The notes: generated by a model not told the origin, from the sequence alone. A stretch of 64,000 nt of DNA from Rhopalosiphum padi (GCF_020882245.1 NC_083598.1:67927858-67991857); one strand, 5' to 3'. Positions 36,223-50,200 are shown, counted from the stretch's first letter. Numbers and translations: made by a program.

Positions 36223-38439
36223 TTATTCAGGAAAACGTAAAATATCTGAAAGAGACCGGATAGTTGATCTTCGATTGTATTGATCTTCTGGAACAATTAT
36301 CTGATCCCTGACAAATGTAACCATTACTTGCCTAGAAATGAAAAAATTATTTTTTAACAAAAATCAATTTATAAAAAATATATCTAATTAGTCGAAAAAA
36401 AAAATACATTTTAATTGTTAACATTTGGAATTCATATAAAAAAGGAAACTTAATTTTTTTTTATAAATTCTTTATACACAAAAGTAATTAAAAAATATAC
36501 AAAATATATATGTATAGCAATATTATTATTTTGTAATAATGTTAAATCTTAAATGTTTATTTTTATATTTTATATTTATACATAATGAGTATGAAAAATA
36601 AATTATTATTTTACCTATTTTCAATGATTTCTTTGAATGCTTCGCTTTCATCATATAAATCTCGATAGTTATCATTTGAAACAACTACTCCACCACACTG
36701 ATGGGCATATTTAAGTATAATTCTATGAAATAATAATAATAATAATAAATTACATGATGAATATTATTTTTAAAACTATTTACTGTAGTAATAATATTGA
36801 GATATATTTGTACATAATAAGCATTACATTATTAATCTAAATTTGTCAAACAATTTCATATACATTATATGAAAGGAGTTCACAATTTTTTAAATTTTCA
36901 TTTTCATTACGGAAGAAAAATTTTTAAAAATAAACTACAAGTATAATCTGAATTAAATTTCCAATGCTTAAATAGAACTATGGAAATAATTACATACAAA
37001 ATGTAAACTAATTTTACTGTGGGCTAACCTAAGTATAATTCCCTTTATAAAAAGCAAATTTCATTGGAAAACCAACAGTTATGAAAAAAATTTAATAAGT
37101 TTGTTAATAGACTAATTTAAATTACCGATCATCATGACATGTCATCCTTAGGTTTTGGACTTTTCTGCTAGGAGTAAAACAAATTTGTCCTTTTTTAACC
37201 AACTTATTTAAGATAGTATTTGATTCAGACCCAGGTGGTCCCTGTCGATGTTGTGGAATGAATGCTATTACATCTGTATGTCCAAGATCAGTGAAAAATT
37301 GTATACATAATTCAATGCCTTTTCCTGAAAACGTTCCTGAACCATGTCTAAAAAAAGTAAATTAGGTAATTTAATATTTTTATATTACAATTAAAACTTT
37401 AAGTTAGAATTTTTCCAAGTAATTTTGCTAACATTACATAAAATATTTTTTTGATTTTAATGTTTTTATAATCTACTACTATTTTTATAGTAATGAAATA
37501 ATTAAAAAAAATAAGAAATAAAACTCACGCATGTCCAATATTTAAACCATCAATGACAATTGGCCGTAGCTTTCTATTAGAACTAGAAGTCGTAATGGTT
37601 GAAGATACGTGTGGCTTGGAAATTTTAAAAGCTTTTTGTTCCAACGTGATGAAATTCTGTGAAAGATTCTGTTTGTTATTAGAAATTTTTTGTTTATCAA
37701 TAACAAATGCTCCTAAGTTATTATCCAATTTAGTTATATTTTCTTCATCCCATCTCCTTTTGCGGTTGCGTAAAGGACTATTATATGAGTTTTTAATTAT
37801 GCTTTTTGTGGAAATATCTAGACATTTGTCAACAGGTTTAAAACTAATTGGGTTTTCAATAGAATTTTGATTTGATGTATTTTCTTCATCACTGTCATCC
37901 GATATAGTAATAAGTTCAATAGAGTCACGATTAGTAACATCAATAATTTGAACATCATCATCATCACTATCATCATCATCATCAACATCATCATCAGACA
38001 ATATTGTATCACTAGAAAATTGTTTAGGGACATTTTCATATTTATCATTTGTGATAGTAATATCAGTAATATCTATTATGTCATCATTATCGATATTCAG
38101 AGTTGTTTTTTTATGATTTACAGTATGGAAATTTTCAATTGCAATATTTTCATCAGTAATATTAGTAATATCTATAATTTCATCACTTATAATGTCTGGT
38201 TTTGTTACTTTGGAAGAAACAGTTTTCATACTTTTAAGTATATCAGTAGGAAGTGAATTGTCATCATCCTCAATAACCTCATCAGATTCAACAACATTTA
38301 CATTCGATTCATTAATGTCCATAGTTAGTGTTTTAGATACAGTTTTTTTTTCAACAAATTTCTTAGAAGATCGTCGCCGTTTTGACCGCCGCAATTTTTT
38401 TAACGAATCTAGACTTTTTCTCTTTTTTATTTTTCCCAT
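36223..38439 (-). CDS. NYN-domain ribonuclease, Regnase/N4BP1-like
   Basis: Four coding exons (38439-37529, 37347-37126, 36722-36615, 36331-36223) give 449 residues with GT..AG borders. Residues 1-35 are a highly basic, nuclear-signal-like stretch. Residues 50-190 are acidic, with an Asp run (149-162) and repeated hydrophobic-acidic motifs (IIDIT, IIDITDI, IIDVT, LITISDD) resembling SUMO-interaction motifs. The C-terminal NYN (PIN-like) endoribonuclease domain begins at about residue 292. It starts PIVIDGLNIGHAHG and keeps the four acidic positions of the MCPIP1 active site: Asp297, Asp376 and Asp377 (in CHDDR) and Asp395 (in SNDNY). It ends with the family's TFVRDQIIVPEDQY. No CCCH zinc finger or KH domain is visible, so the exact relative (N4BP1, KHNYN or Regnase type) is undecided. 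Family members degrade mRNA or viral RNA, so an RNA-decay role is inferred. Confidence 0.88.
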
Positions 38440-38445
38440 AATACA

Positions 38446-41000
38446 CCTGTAAAATACTTTTAGTACTAAATAATGATACTTAGAAATTTTACAAACATTT
38501 TTATTTAGTAAGTTTATAACATTTAAATAAACACAAATAATAAACCATAAACATTATTTAAAAGAAAATATATAGTATTATCTCAGTTAATTGAATATAG
38601 AAAATAAAAATGTAAAATGCATATAATTAGGTTTAGAAACTATTTTAAAAATTTAAAAATTAAAGAGATCTATAGAATTAAAATTAAAATTAAGTAATAG
38701 GGTTAAAAAAATAATTGTAAGAATTAAAGTTTATTTCAATGATTTTCTAATATTAAATAAATAATTAATAAATATTAAATTAATATTAAACTTCTTACTA
38801 GTTACTACTATATAAAATATCCATAAGAATATGAAAAGACAAAAGTAATGTTCATAGTAACAAGATTTGTTTAATTAAAACAGACATGTTAACATTAATT
38901 AACATATTAATAAATCTATTTTTATTTCTATTAACATTATTATGTCTATGAGCCAAAAGTACAAATTATTATTTAATAGTATAATTATGATATAGATTTT
39001 AAAATGTATACTAAATGACAGCAGCATGCTCAGTTTTTTAAACTGGGGTCGGAGATACATATCTATGTACAGGATATTAAAAGTCAAATTAAAGATTTAG
39101 TCTATATTTATTAAACATTATACACACCTTGACCTTGTTAATAGACAATTACAAATAAAAATCCACAATAATAAAACACATTTATACCATTTTACTGTGC
39201 TCAAAGCACAGCATACTTACCGTGATTGAAAAAATATAAGATTTTCTCATGTACAACGAGAATTTACTAATTATTTTTAAAACTCAAAAGAAAAGCTAAA
39301 AATAGAAACTAAGTAAACTGATTTAGATCTTTTATTTTATTACAGAAAGCCAGATTCATACAGAGCCAATAAAACATGGATTGTGTTTAAAAAAATGTAA
39401 TTTAGATAGTCCTGTCTATTTGAGAAAGTTAAGTTTTTGTTAAAGTTTAATATTTTATACTATGTCTGGACCTGGTATAACATTTAAAATACCTCAACCT
39501 AACTATCAATTACAGAATTACACTTATATTTTTAGATTAGATTAAGGTATTTTGTGAAAAAAAGTACTATGTATATATAATATAGACAAAATTATATTTA
39601 TGAAGCATTCATAGTTGATATAGGATTTAAACAATGTGTTAATATGTTACTATTTAACACTAAATTGGAGAAAATGCTTCTAGATGCTTTGAAGATTCTA
39701 GTAGAATCAACCAAAGTACCAATAACCAGTATCAGATTTAGGTTCCACAGAAACCCACTATAGGTTACTCCAAAGTTGTCAAAACAATAGGGCAAGCAGT
39801 AGAAAGAATAGGACTAAATAAAAATATAGAGAAGGTCAAAATTATTATAATTATTTTGATTTGATGAAAAGAACATATAAAATTGAACTTGTGAAAAGAA
39901 ACAAATTTGAATACATATAATAAGCAAGAATAATGAATAGACATTTGATGTGTTGGATTTTGTATAAAGAACACTGCATAGTAGACAGACATTTTTTTTT
40001 TAAATTCAATCGATAATACATACACAATTTTAACTAAATCAGTTTACAAATCAAATCTATATTAGCTTTTCTAGAAGCTCTAAAAAGAACTGATGATGGT
40101 CCTTAAAAGGACCCTTTAGAAATAATGTTTCTAACAAATATTTAAAAACAATTCTTATCAAAAAGGTATGTTAGAAAAATCAAAATAGATATTTTAAGTA
40201 GATTCTTATTATGTCAAATGTCACTCTCAAAAATAATATTTTTATTACAGTAAGAACAAAAAATTAAGCAGTGCATTCTGTATAATGATTGTGATTTCAC
40301 ACGTTGGTAGTCAATATTTTTAGTCATTCGTATACAATATAATGAAATGGAAAATAAATGTTTACATTCTTACAAAAATAAAAGAAATATTAAATAAACT
40401 GTAATAATAGATTTTAAAAAAATATATTAATTTATTCATTATTGTAGTTTGTTGATATGTACATATTATGAACTAGGATAATAGGTACATAATCTTAACT
40501 AACATCTATCTATTTATTTAAAATAGTGAATATAGAATAAATTGTAAGGAACAATAACTAATAAAATAAGATATTAAGGGCTGTTCTTACATTGTCCAGT
40601 TAAGTGTTGGTTAAGACTAACCGGTAAAATTCTATCGGTTAACACATAAGAAATTCTGCTGGTTAGCATTATTAAACACTAACTGTACATTGTAAGAACG
40701 GCCTGAAAACAATTATTTTGTATTTTCCATATTTTACACTAAATGGATATTACTTGCTTATTAAATAATGTAATATACTGATAAGAAAATTTAAAAAATG
40801 AAGTACAATTTTTTATTAGACAAAACTTAATTTAAAGATTGCTACTTACAGATTATTCACATCCACGTGTATAGTTTAGGTCGACATTGTAATTGTAATA
40901 CTAAGAAATAATAATAAATTACAATTGTCTTTGATAGACGGTTGTGGCTCGGCAAGGTTACACTATTACAAGAAATAAGAATAGAGTTTCGATTAACCGA
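38446..41000 (-). other. Inferred 5' UTR intron and first exon of the NYN gene
   Basis: A splice acceptor (ACAG) ends at 38447, eight bases before the NYN start codon. The best upstream donor on the minus strand is T|GTAAGT at 40849, following a more GC-rich block at about 40850-41000. This implies a non-coding first exon there and a 2.4-kb intron. Besides the Harbinger-like MITE, the intron holds only AT-rich sequence and a short plus-strand frame at about 39600-39760 of no recognised family. Confidence 0.4.
40578..40703. mobile_element. Harbinger-like MITE, 126 bp
   Basis: The arms are GGGCTGTTCTTACATTGTCC and the inverse of GGCCGTTCTTACAATGTACA, continuing into CAGTTA..TGTT on both sides, so about 30 bases of each end match. 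TAA precedes the left end and TGA follows the right, near the 3-bp TWA duplication of PIF/Harbinger elements. Confidence 0.6.
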
Positions 41001-42240
41001 CGAATCTGTAACACATTTCTAACATGTAAACGGAAAATCGGAATTAGGATATCAGACAAAAGCAAATTTTAAACTACAAACAATTTACCATGCCAAGCAG
41101 TAAGCACCCGCATGGTATTTAGACATTTATCATTTGGATTTGATATTTTAACTACTTATTTCAGTAGTCGTATCATTTTTGGTTATCAGTATCATTATTT
41201 AGTGGTATCCATATATATATATATATATCACGAACTAAGATACTAGTATCTGTCTGTGTAGTAGTCCGTGATATACAGCAATATATGCTATAGTGGTATC
41301 AACATAGATAATAATTATTATCTATGGGTATCACAGAAAAATATATATAACCGCGGTTTAAGATATCTTAAACCGTGTATATAACCACGTGCTTATATGA
41401 CCCGCCAATTTCCATGGACCACTTTCGTGGTTGATACGGTTGCAGGAATATAATATAGCCCATGATTGATAAACGTATACCACGATCATGGTCTTAGAAG
41501 ATCTTCGATAATCTTTATAATCGTGACGTATACAGTATTACGGTATCGGGTATAAGTGATAACTATGTCGGTGATAACAGCCCGATTACCGCGTAAATTT
41601 AAATATTATAATAACTACAACAATTAATAACATAACTGAAACTCTACCACACATTAAAATTAAACTCGTTAGAGGAACTTATCCAAAGATAGAGTTAATG
41701 CGCAACGCAGCTGACCCATTATCACGTACGTTTGGCACTGGCTAACATATTCCAAAGTAAAAACCTTGAAGTTTTACGAGGAAGTCCATTGTCAAACTAC
41801 AAACAATTCAATCTAAAACTGCCGCACATATATTATAGTTTTGGATAGGATGAAAGACCGAGGAGTTATTCCAGTCCAAATAATTTGCTGGGAAACGAAT
41901 GACTACTTCTAGGGTACAGCAGTGGACAAGGAAAAAAGGGCGATTTACCAGCCATGCGTCTCCACACTTAAAAAATCAATGTAAGATTAGCAATTGGGAA
42001 GTTACGGGTCTATGATTCGGCATCGACGTACAGGGTACTGGATCGAGTCTGCTGAAAAATATCTTCAGAACTCACAGATTAAATAACTCTGACTTAACTA
42101 AGATATGCTCGTTAGTTTTGAAAGATACACTAAATATTATATAAATTATATCATTTATATTTAGGAAATTAACTCCATGAGCTTACATAATACATATAGA
42201 TAATAATAAATTATCCTGGATATCATATCTATATTGAAAT
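41001..42240. other. Upstream region of the NYN gene
   Basis: It contains the palindrome cluster at 41227-41375 and otherwise AT-rich DNA without a supported gene. Confidence 0.4.
41227..41375. repeat. Cluster of palindromes
   Basis: Four palindromes lie in 150 bp. ATCACGAACTA..TAGTCCGTGAT spans 41227-41272 and contains AGATACTAGTATCT. A perfect 24-base palindrome (arm CATAGATAATAA) lies at 41303-41326, flanked by the direct repeat GGTATCA (41295-41301 and 41327-41333). A perfect 22-base palindrome (arm CGGTTTAAGAT) lies at 41354-41375. CACGAACTAAGATA and the AGATAATAATTATTA core also occur near 16.8 kb upstream of CDC23. Confidence 0.75.
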
Positions 42241-43000
42241 GAAGGCCGAAGGGCCAAGGCATTCCTTCGAAGTATCAAAAATTCGACTTATATTTGTCGA
42301 ATCTTCATTGTAACGAAGTACTGCCTTGCTCAGCTATTCGACTTCCTACTTCATGCTTCGCTGTGACTCTGTGTGTATAGTGCAATATGCCAATATACGA
42401 ATATGTATGTCATATGTGTACTGCTGTCTACTTGTCTTGGTGACTAGTGTCCTACACCCCTGTAGCGAGCCCTGTTGAATGATGATTATTTCCTAATTCT
42501 TATGTCAAAGCCCCAGGTGCAAACAAATGTATATGGGCCCCTCTTTCTTGAGATACATAAAAAAGTCAGACTGACTTCACACTATGGGAATTTTTTACTT
42601 CTTAGATAGTATTTGTGGATGTAAAGTAATCGTTGCGATTACTTTTAATCCTTTAAATTTATTTTTATGATAATCAACAAATCTATTTATGTCACTCTAT
42701 AGAGTTCTAGACTTAGTATTTTTCCTAATATTTAAATAAACAATTCCAAGTAAAACGGACCAGATTTTTACATTTTGTTATATGAACTTAAATACAAGAT
42801 AATAATTAAGAATCAAATTAAATAAAATTAAAAAAAAAAATTGACGGCTATCTGCTATGGGCCCTTCGACCCTGCGGGCCACAGTGCCATGCACCGCCAG
42901 CACCTACGATTTTTACGGCGCTGTTGGTATACTTTGATCGGGATTGGTAAATTGGGTCCTGGAAAAAAGTCAGTAGATAAAATTGAATTCCGAAAAAAAA
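42241..43000. mobile_element. Probable remnants of hAT-type elements
   Basis: Blocks such as GGCCGAAGGGCCAAGGC near 42245, GGGCCCCTCTTTCTTGAG near 42535 and GGGCCCTTCGACCCTGCGGG near 42859 resemble degraded GGGCCC-rich hAT elements. No terminal repeats or duplications could be paired. Confidence 0.3.
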
Positions 43001-43730
43001 TATTACTATATAGGTACGTTAAATTTTATAATTATGGTATACATTTAATACATATTGCATAAACAACTTATATTGAAATATCGCATTAAACTAATGTTGA
43101 ATAGTATATTTATGTATTAGATTATTTTTTGGACTTTATTTTCGTTGACAAAATTGTTCTTTAGATAATTTGCAAATTCCAAATTCGATTTATTGAAGCA
43201 CTTCCCAATGGTAATTTTTGCCAGTATAGCTTATTTTTAATCATTACGATTCATTTCAATAGTACAATATATATTATTATATAACTTTAAAATCAATTGA
43301 TCTTGCCATCTTGGAGAGGGTCAACTTATAACCATAATTACTTATTTACTATTTAGTCAATATTCAATAAGACAATAACGTTATAACGTATTTTTGATGA
43401 CGCTAAATAACAATGTAAGACAGTGATTTGTTTTATTGTGGTTAAATTCTAATATAGTAATATATATTATTAGTGCATTTGTCATTTATCCATGGGCGTA
43501 TTAGTCATTACTCATTAGTGTACAGCGTTAAACACTATGTTTATAATTGTCTAATGTCTACAGTGCAGTTTTGTACTGACGTCTGACACTGTGTTATAAA
43601 AAAAAGATGCGTGCCTACGACGAACTACAGAGCACAGACTATATTCACTATTACATGTACTTATTATTTAAATGAGTCAAAACTGTCGTAATTAGTAATT
43701 ACTCGTAAACGACGTAAACTCATATCATAT
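43001..43730. other. AT-rich spacer
   Basis: Nothing gene-like is visible. Confidence 0.5.
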
Positions 43731-44300
43731 CGTGACTCGTGGGGCCGTTGTCCGTCAGCTGACGTCTCAGATCACATTGTATCAATGCTGACGCAGTGCG
43801 GGCGGTGTGTCGCGCCCGAAATTATGGTGTAGCGTTTGCGGTCGGCATGGAGGAAAAACGGCAATCAACGATGGTTGGAACACCGAACAATGGCGTTACT
43901 GTTGTCATCGGTGCGGTTCAATGGACGGCCCGTGTGATTGTGACAAGCACCCAGGTGACCGCCCACCGGCGCCTCGCCGACCGCACCGTATCAACAACAC
44001 TTCGGCAAGGCCACCGCCGCGCAGCACCATTATCAGGTCTTCCGAACAGTGCCGCCGCAGCAGCTGTAGCAGCTACCGTTTTATCTGTTGACCGGGTGAC
44101 CGGGGGGTAGCAGCAGCGTGCGAGAGAGAGAACCTTACACTAGCGCGGAACACCCGATCATTGCTAACGGGTGGGAATGAGATGGCTAGACATTAGACGA
44201 TGACCGTGTGCGCGTGCGACAGAGCGAACACCATAAAGAACTATCAATGTCGATCGTCCTTGTCTAATGTAATTCAATGGTGGACAAAACCTCCCGACGG
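43731..44300. promoter_or_regulatory. CpG-rich, promoter-like region upstream of the 44.6-53.3 kb gene
   Basis: A CpG-rich block with two overlapping plus-strand frames (43796-44110 and 43807-44091) of no recognised family. Its position upstream of the spliced gene at 44.65 kb suggests a promoter or alternative first exon. A GT dinucleotide run follows. Confidence 0.4.
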
Positions 44301-44465
44301 AGGCCGCGTAATTTGTAAATATTATATCATAACTTCAAAAAAAAAAATTTAAAAAAAAATAATCATACATAATATATATTACATACGTGTGTAGTATATA
44401 TTATATAGGTGTACAGATATTTCGTGTTGTATAATTTTGTAAAGTTCCGTTCGTCCGTTCGTTTA

Positions 44466-44503
44466 GTGTGTGTGTGCGTGTATGTGTGTGTGTGTGTGTG
44501 GTG
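44466..44503. repeat. GT microsatellite
   Basis: An almost continuous run of TG dinucleotides with three interruptions. Confidence 0.9.
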
Positions 44504-44639
44504 TAAGCGAATGCTGAGTGCCGGCTGTGCGTTCCAGAGGTACTTAGTATAAATAACAATAATAATAATAAATAACAATAATACAAATAGATAAAATTGA
44601 AACAATTAGCTATTACCCAATAATATTGCAATTAAAAAA

Positions 44640-44748
44640 CCGTCGGTTGTTTAATAGCAGTGTAAACAAATCATCTCTTGGTTATTGCTGAACGTTTGCC
44701 ATCGGTTCAATTGGTTCTTCGTTCACCATCGGCCAACTATCGTTACAA
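44640..44748 (+). other. Probable non-coding first exon
   Basis: A GC-richer block ends in CGTTACAA|GTGAGT at 44749, a strong donor. The next convincing acceptor is TTTCAG ending at 47200, which opens the exon holding the likely start codon. This gives a 2.45-kb 5' intron. The transcription start is not defined. Confidence 0.45.
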
Positions 44749-47217
44749 GTGAGTCCACCAAATACCGATGCAAGCTAAATTCTTTTTGCCAGTGACTCGT
44801 TCAAATATGCCCATCTTTAATGTTCATTCCACATAAACTGATCAATTATGATTTGATTATAACTGTCTGTTTCTTTAGTTGAATACTGATATTGAAATTT
44901 TTTTTTGCACATATTAATTCTCTGTTTTGACGTTATAATTATTATAATCAGTTAGTACTTCTGTAGACTTATTCATCATTATTTATCTAGGAAGTTACTT
45001 TATTTTTTTTAAATACTTTATTGATTTTTATCAAATAAATTATAATATGGGTTTAAAATGACTGATAAAGTTATACTTCATGTATTTTAGCCTTTATGAT
45101 AAGTACTGTGTAATTTTAATTGATCATTAATCTCAATAGAAAATCTTAATAAAGTTATTTCTCTTTTGATTTTATAATTTTGTTGAAATTATAACTTTTG
45201 TGATTCTTGTCATTTAAAATTAATCTAAATTTCAATACTATAGTTGTATTTTATGATTAAATTGGCAGATAGTATGTAAAACTATTTCTCAAATCTAAAT
45301 CTTTGATTTCCTCTCAGTGATAAAAGTTATTTTTGTAATAAATAAATTGATTAAGTTAAAAATTATTAAGTTATACTTTTTAAAATGTATCCTTATGTAT
45401 TATTTACTGAAAATGTATGTTTGGTCTACTTTTAACTTATATTTATGACCATTTATCCATGTTATGCTCTTGCTCTTGATAATAAGATCCAATACATAAA
45501 CAGTACTTAGAAATCTTATTTTCAATTTATCTTCTAAATTTTGCTTTAGTAATTACTTTAGTAATTGATTGGCAGTACAAGTTTTTTAAATATTTTGATT
45601 CTTTCAACTATATAAAAATTATTTTCCTTATTTAATTGTCTTTATTGTTTATAAGTAAGTTGTTAGGAAATTGTTAAGAAATGTTTCTTTTCATGGTATC
45701 CCCAAGCGTGGGTGTCATTGATAATGTTAATTATGGTAATCAATATTATTATCAGCAAACAATTCTACAATTTATGTAAAATATAATAATTCAAAATATA
45801 AGTCCTAAAATAATGAATTTGAACAATAAAAATAAACACTATTTCATTAAAATTTAAAACTATGAATTGGACTTTGAGGGTACTAATTTTGAATCTGGGA
45901 TGCTAAAAACCTGGCAACCCCTAGTTAAGATTATCAGGTCTTAAATTTTTTAACATAAACCATTAATTTACCTATCATAATAAAGTTGACAATTATTTCA
46001 TTATCACAATATTAAGTGAGTAACTTCATAGTTATATGTTCTAGGCCCTATTTTTCTAGTCTAATTTTTAACTTATAATCTCAAACCTGGGAATCTTAAA
46101 TTTTGGGTATGAAATATAAATTTTAGGTAATATTTATTCATCTATATTTTTTTCATTTTTTTTATGTCCCTAAGTAGAGATTTATATTTATACTTATCTT
46201 AGTAGTAGAATATACTGTGAATTTAAGTCTACATTGACCTAGCATTAGAATATATAGTATTAGAGTTATTGGACTAAAAATTTTCACTCCATTTCATTGA
46301 ATAAATTAAAAAAATATATACCTTGGTGACCCTTGTTATGTTTGATGATAATATATTTGTGTAATGACAAATGATTAAAATATTCTTAAGGTAATTTACA
46401 GAATATGGATACTAATAGGATTCTACATATTATTTTAATTTACCTATTTGAAGGAGCATATAATTTAAAATAAGTTTGTAACAAACTATCAGGTTTTCTA
46501 AAAATAAAATTTTAATAAAAATTAATGTCTGAGTTTATTGCTAGCTCCTTAATAATCCTTCTATATACTCACTTCACATAAGTAATGCAAAAGCATTCCC
46601 GTGACATAATCGATTCAAACATGAAAAAAGAAGATTAAAATATACTAATTCAGTATTTTATAATAATATTGACATCTTATTTGCAATTCTTAGGTATATA
46701 GGTTAGGTATCTGTGTAAAAATATATAGTTACTATTAATTAATATTCTATTATTATTTGTTTGATATGTTGGATTAGTTAATTTTATATTTTTTAATGAA
46801 TGTGAAGTTGAAATAACTGTGGATTCATTTTTATCTTCATTATGATTTTCAGTATTCAAAACATTTTATATAAAGGTCTTGTACCTACTATAAGATATTT
46901 TTGAAAAATGTTTATCATGATAATATGTATCTATCTCGTGTTTAATATTCAGATTATATATAATTGTTGCATTCTATATTTTGTTTGTATTTTTAATTAT
47001 GTATGTTGATATTAGTTAATTTTAATATTTGATTTCCTAATTTAAATATTATAAATTCAATAACTACTTCAATTAATTAATTGATGAATACATGTATGTA
47101 TCACACCTTAATGTATTCATTTTGTTTGTATTCTGTAGTAAATCATAAGTAGTATTATAGTTTTAATAATACATATTATGAATATTATTCTGAATTTCAG
47201 ATTTCTTACAATTTCAA

Positions 47218-50200
47218 ATGAAGTGGTTAGGCGCAGGGAATGTACCTGTTTCCAGCACAAATAATACAGTGTTGAATAACAGTGGTAATCATTTGCAGGT
47301 AAATAGCTCACATTATAGTAAAAATCCAACATTATAATAATTTTTTTTTTTGTGTAATAATAATTATAGGTAATTATTATTATTTGTTATATATTGACCA
47401 ACTATATAATGATATTAATTATTAAAACAATTTTCATATTTTATTGATCAAATTTTTTTATTATTTTATTTTGAAATATTAAAAATATCTCTGGTTCATA
47501 ATCAATGAACTGTTATAAAGTCAGGTTATAAATTTACCGTCTAGATTAATAATAATTGTGATAATTTGAATTTATTCATATTAAAGTTTTTTTAATTTTC
47601 TTATAATTCATAGTTTTGTTAAATATTAATTAAATTCTACTGTTAAGTTTGTACAAAGTATAACACATACATTTTACAAAACTGTATAACTATTTAATAT
47701 AGGGTGTTTCAAAAGTCATCATCCGATTACAAGTTTATATACCTCGGCAATAGTTAGCCACAAATAAACAACCCATATACTAATGGAAAGATAACTAAAA
47801 ATAAACTTGGTTATCTTATCTTTCCATTAGTATATGGTTCGTTTACCTGTGGCTAATGATTGCCGAGCTATATAAATAATAAAAATAATAAAATAATTTT
47901 ATTTACTAATAATTTTAATATAATTTTATTTTTATTATATTTTACTGTATAGGTACCAAAATATTTATTTATTAATTATTTTAGGAGCATCAACAACAGT
48001 TAAATGAAAATGAACCAAGTGGAGATAGTGTATTACGACAAACAGTACAAGAAGAGCCAATTGTCAATTATGTATTTGATTGTGCATCAGGTGAATCACA
48101 AGAATATGGATTACAATCTGCCCCATTACCATCCAAACTCCCACAGCCTAGATGGCCAGCAACATCTGAGGACTGTTTTTTAGAGCAAGTAAGTTAATTT
48201 ATTGTTATTGTTCTAGATGTAACTTTTAATACAATATATAATATAGGATATAAAAAGTAGGACTTGAGGTTTGATTGACTGTTATTTATGTTTAAGATGC
48301 AGGAGAAATGGAAATATTTCTCTGCGAAAATGTCTCAACCTCCACCTCAGATATCTGAAGTACCAAATGTACAATATCAGTTACAACCAATATTAGTTAA
48401 AGTGAGAATTTAAAAAAAAAACTGTTGCTTTATTCATATATTTTTGTTTACTTAAAAAGGTTTTATTATATTATGATTTGCATAACTATTTTAAAAGAAT
48501 ATTTTACGCACGTAGATAGGACAGTTTATTTTATTAGTTAATTGGGTATAAATAATTTATAATTTATAAATTTATCACTTTTTAAATAAGTAAAACAGAA
48601 TTTAACTTAACAAACATAGTAATTTTTTTTTAAAAACTCAATTTATGAAGTTATAATATCATATATTATTTAAGTGAAATGTCTATACAATAGAAACCGG
48701 TTATAGTGACATATTGTGTATAATGACCTTAGATTAAAGGTCCTGGCAAAACCGCAAAACTTCTATACTGTATGTACTAATTTGTATCAATTATTATGAC
48801 ATCTATATAATGACTATAAGGATATTATGACAGTTATTTTTGGTTAAAATATTTTATCTATAATGACTTAACTTTATCGAAGGTACTATTACTGCAAAAA
48901 TGTTAGCAAATGATATTGCTGATATGGCGCTGAATAACGTAAGTCCAAAGATAAATTTTGAAAACTAGTAAAAAAATAGAGCGTGATTTTTATTCAAAGT
49001 TCAATCTAAAATAACAGATTATTTTAAATGATAATTGAATTAATATTAATTTAAATATGTACATAATTAAATGTTTTTACCTTTACTTTTTCTTTTATAT
49101 TATACATTGCATAAATAAATAATAATAATATGTATTGAAGTTACAATTTTTTTTTTGTCATTTTGGTAATGACAACCGATTATTATGACCAGGGCTCAGA
49201 ACTTATAGCACTTAAAATCTTTAAAATAAGCGCTTAAAAGAACACTTAAAAACATTATTATTAGCACTCAAATAAGCATTTAACAAACTTAAATTTGAGC
49301 AAAAATATTTAATCAAAAAAAAAAAAACTTTCTTTTTACATGATAAAGTAGGTACTAGACATAATTTGTAACTGTGCTAAAAATAATATAATTAAAGAAT
49401 ACAAAAAATATTGAAACAAAATGATTAGGAAAAGTTTCTAACTAAAAAATCAAAAAAAAAAAATTAATTAATCTTTATTTTATAAAAATAATCAAATTTC
49501 ACTTTCGTGACATTTTGCCTTATTGTTTATAGATTTCTGAGAAATTAACGGAAAAAACTAATTAAAAGTAGAAATACTGGTCAAAAAAGCAAAAATAATT
49601 AGAAAAACTGGAAATAAGCATATTTTTAAAAAATCATTGAAAAAAGCAAAAAAAATGCACTTTAAAATTTCATAGTTGAACGTGTTTTAACATGACATAC
49701 ATTACCATAGCATTCTGCTACATTTTAAGCCAATCCATAATGCTTTAAGTCCTGAGTCCTGATTATGACTTATTTACTTAGGTCCCTTGAACGTCATTAT
49801 AAATGGTTTCTACTGTATTTTAAATGTAGGTATTTTAGTTTAAATATTAATATATAATGATAGACAATGAATTCATGATGATTGTTCATTAAATTTATTT
49901 GTATAAAGTAAAATTGTTATTATTTTAATACTAATTAATACAATCTACCAATTTCTAATTATGTAAATTATTTAAAACTAAAAAGTTATAATTTCATAAA
50001 AAAATATCAATATATTTTTCTTGAAAACTTAAATTTTGCGCAATTATGACTGATCAAGAGTTATCTGTTTTTGTTATAGATATTTTATAATTTATTTAAA
50101 ATAATATTTGAGACTTTTATGTCTTTATAAGCTTATTTATCATTATATTTTTTGATATTTCTTATGGTTGTTGTTGTCGCTGGACGCTTATGTACTTTTA

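Noticed and set aside
37948..38256. Plus-strand frames opposite the NYN gene
   Set aside because: They are antisense shadows of the Asp/Ile-rich coding repeats.
40095..40110. GGTCCTTAAAAGGACC hairpin as a histone mRNA 3' stem-loop
   Set aside because: The loop and flanks do not match the histone consensus and no histone coding sequence precedes it.
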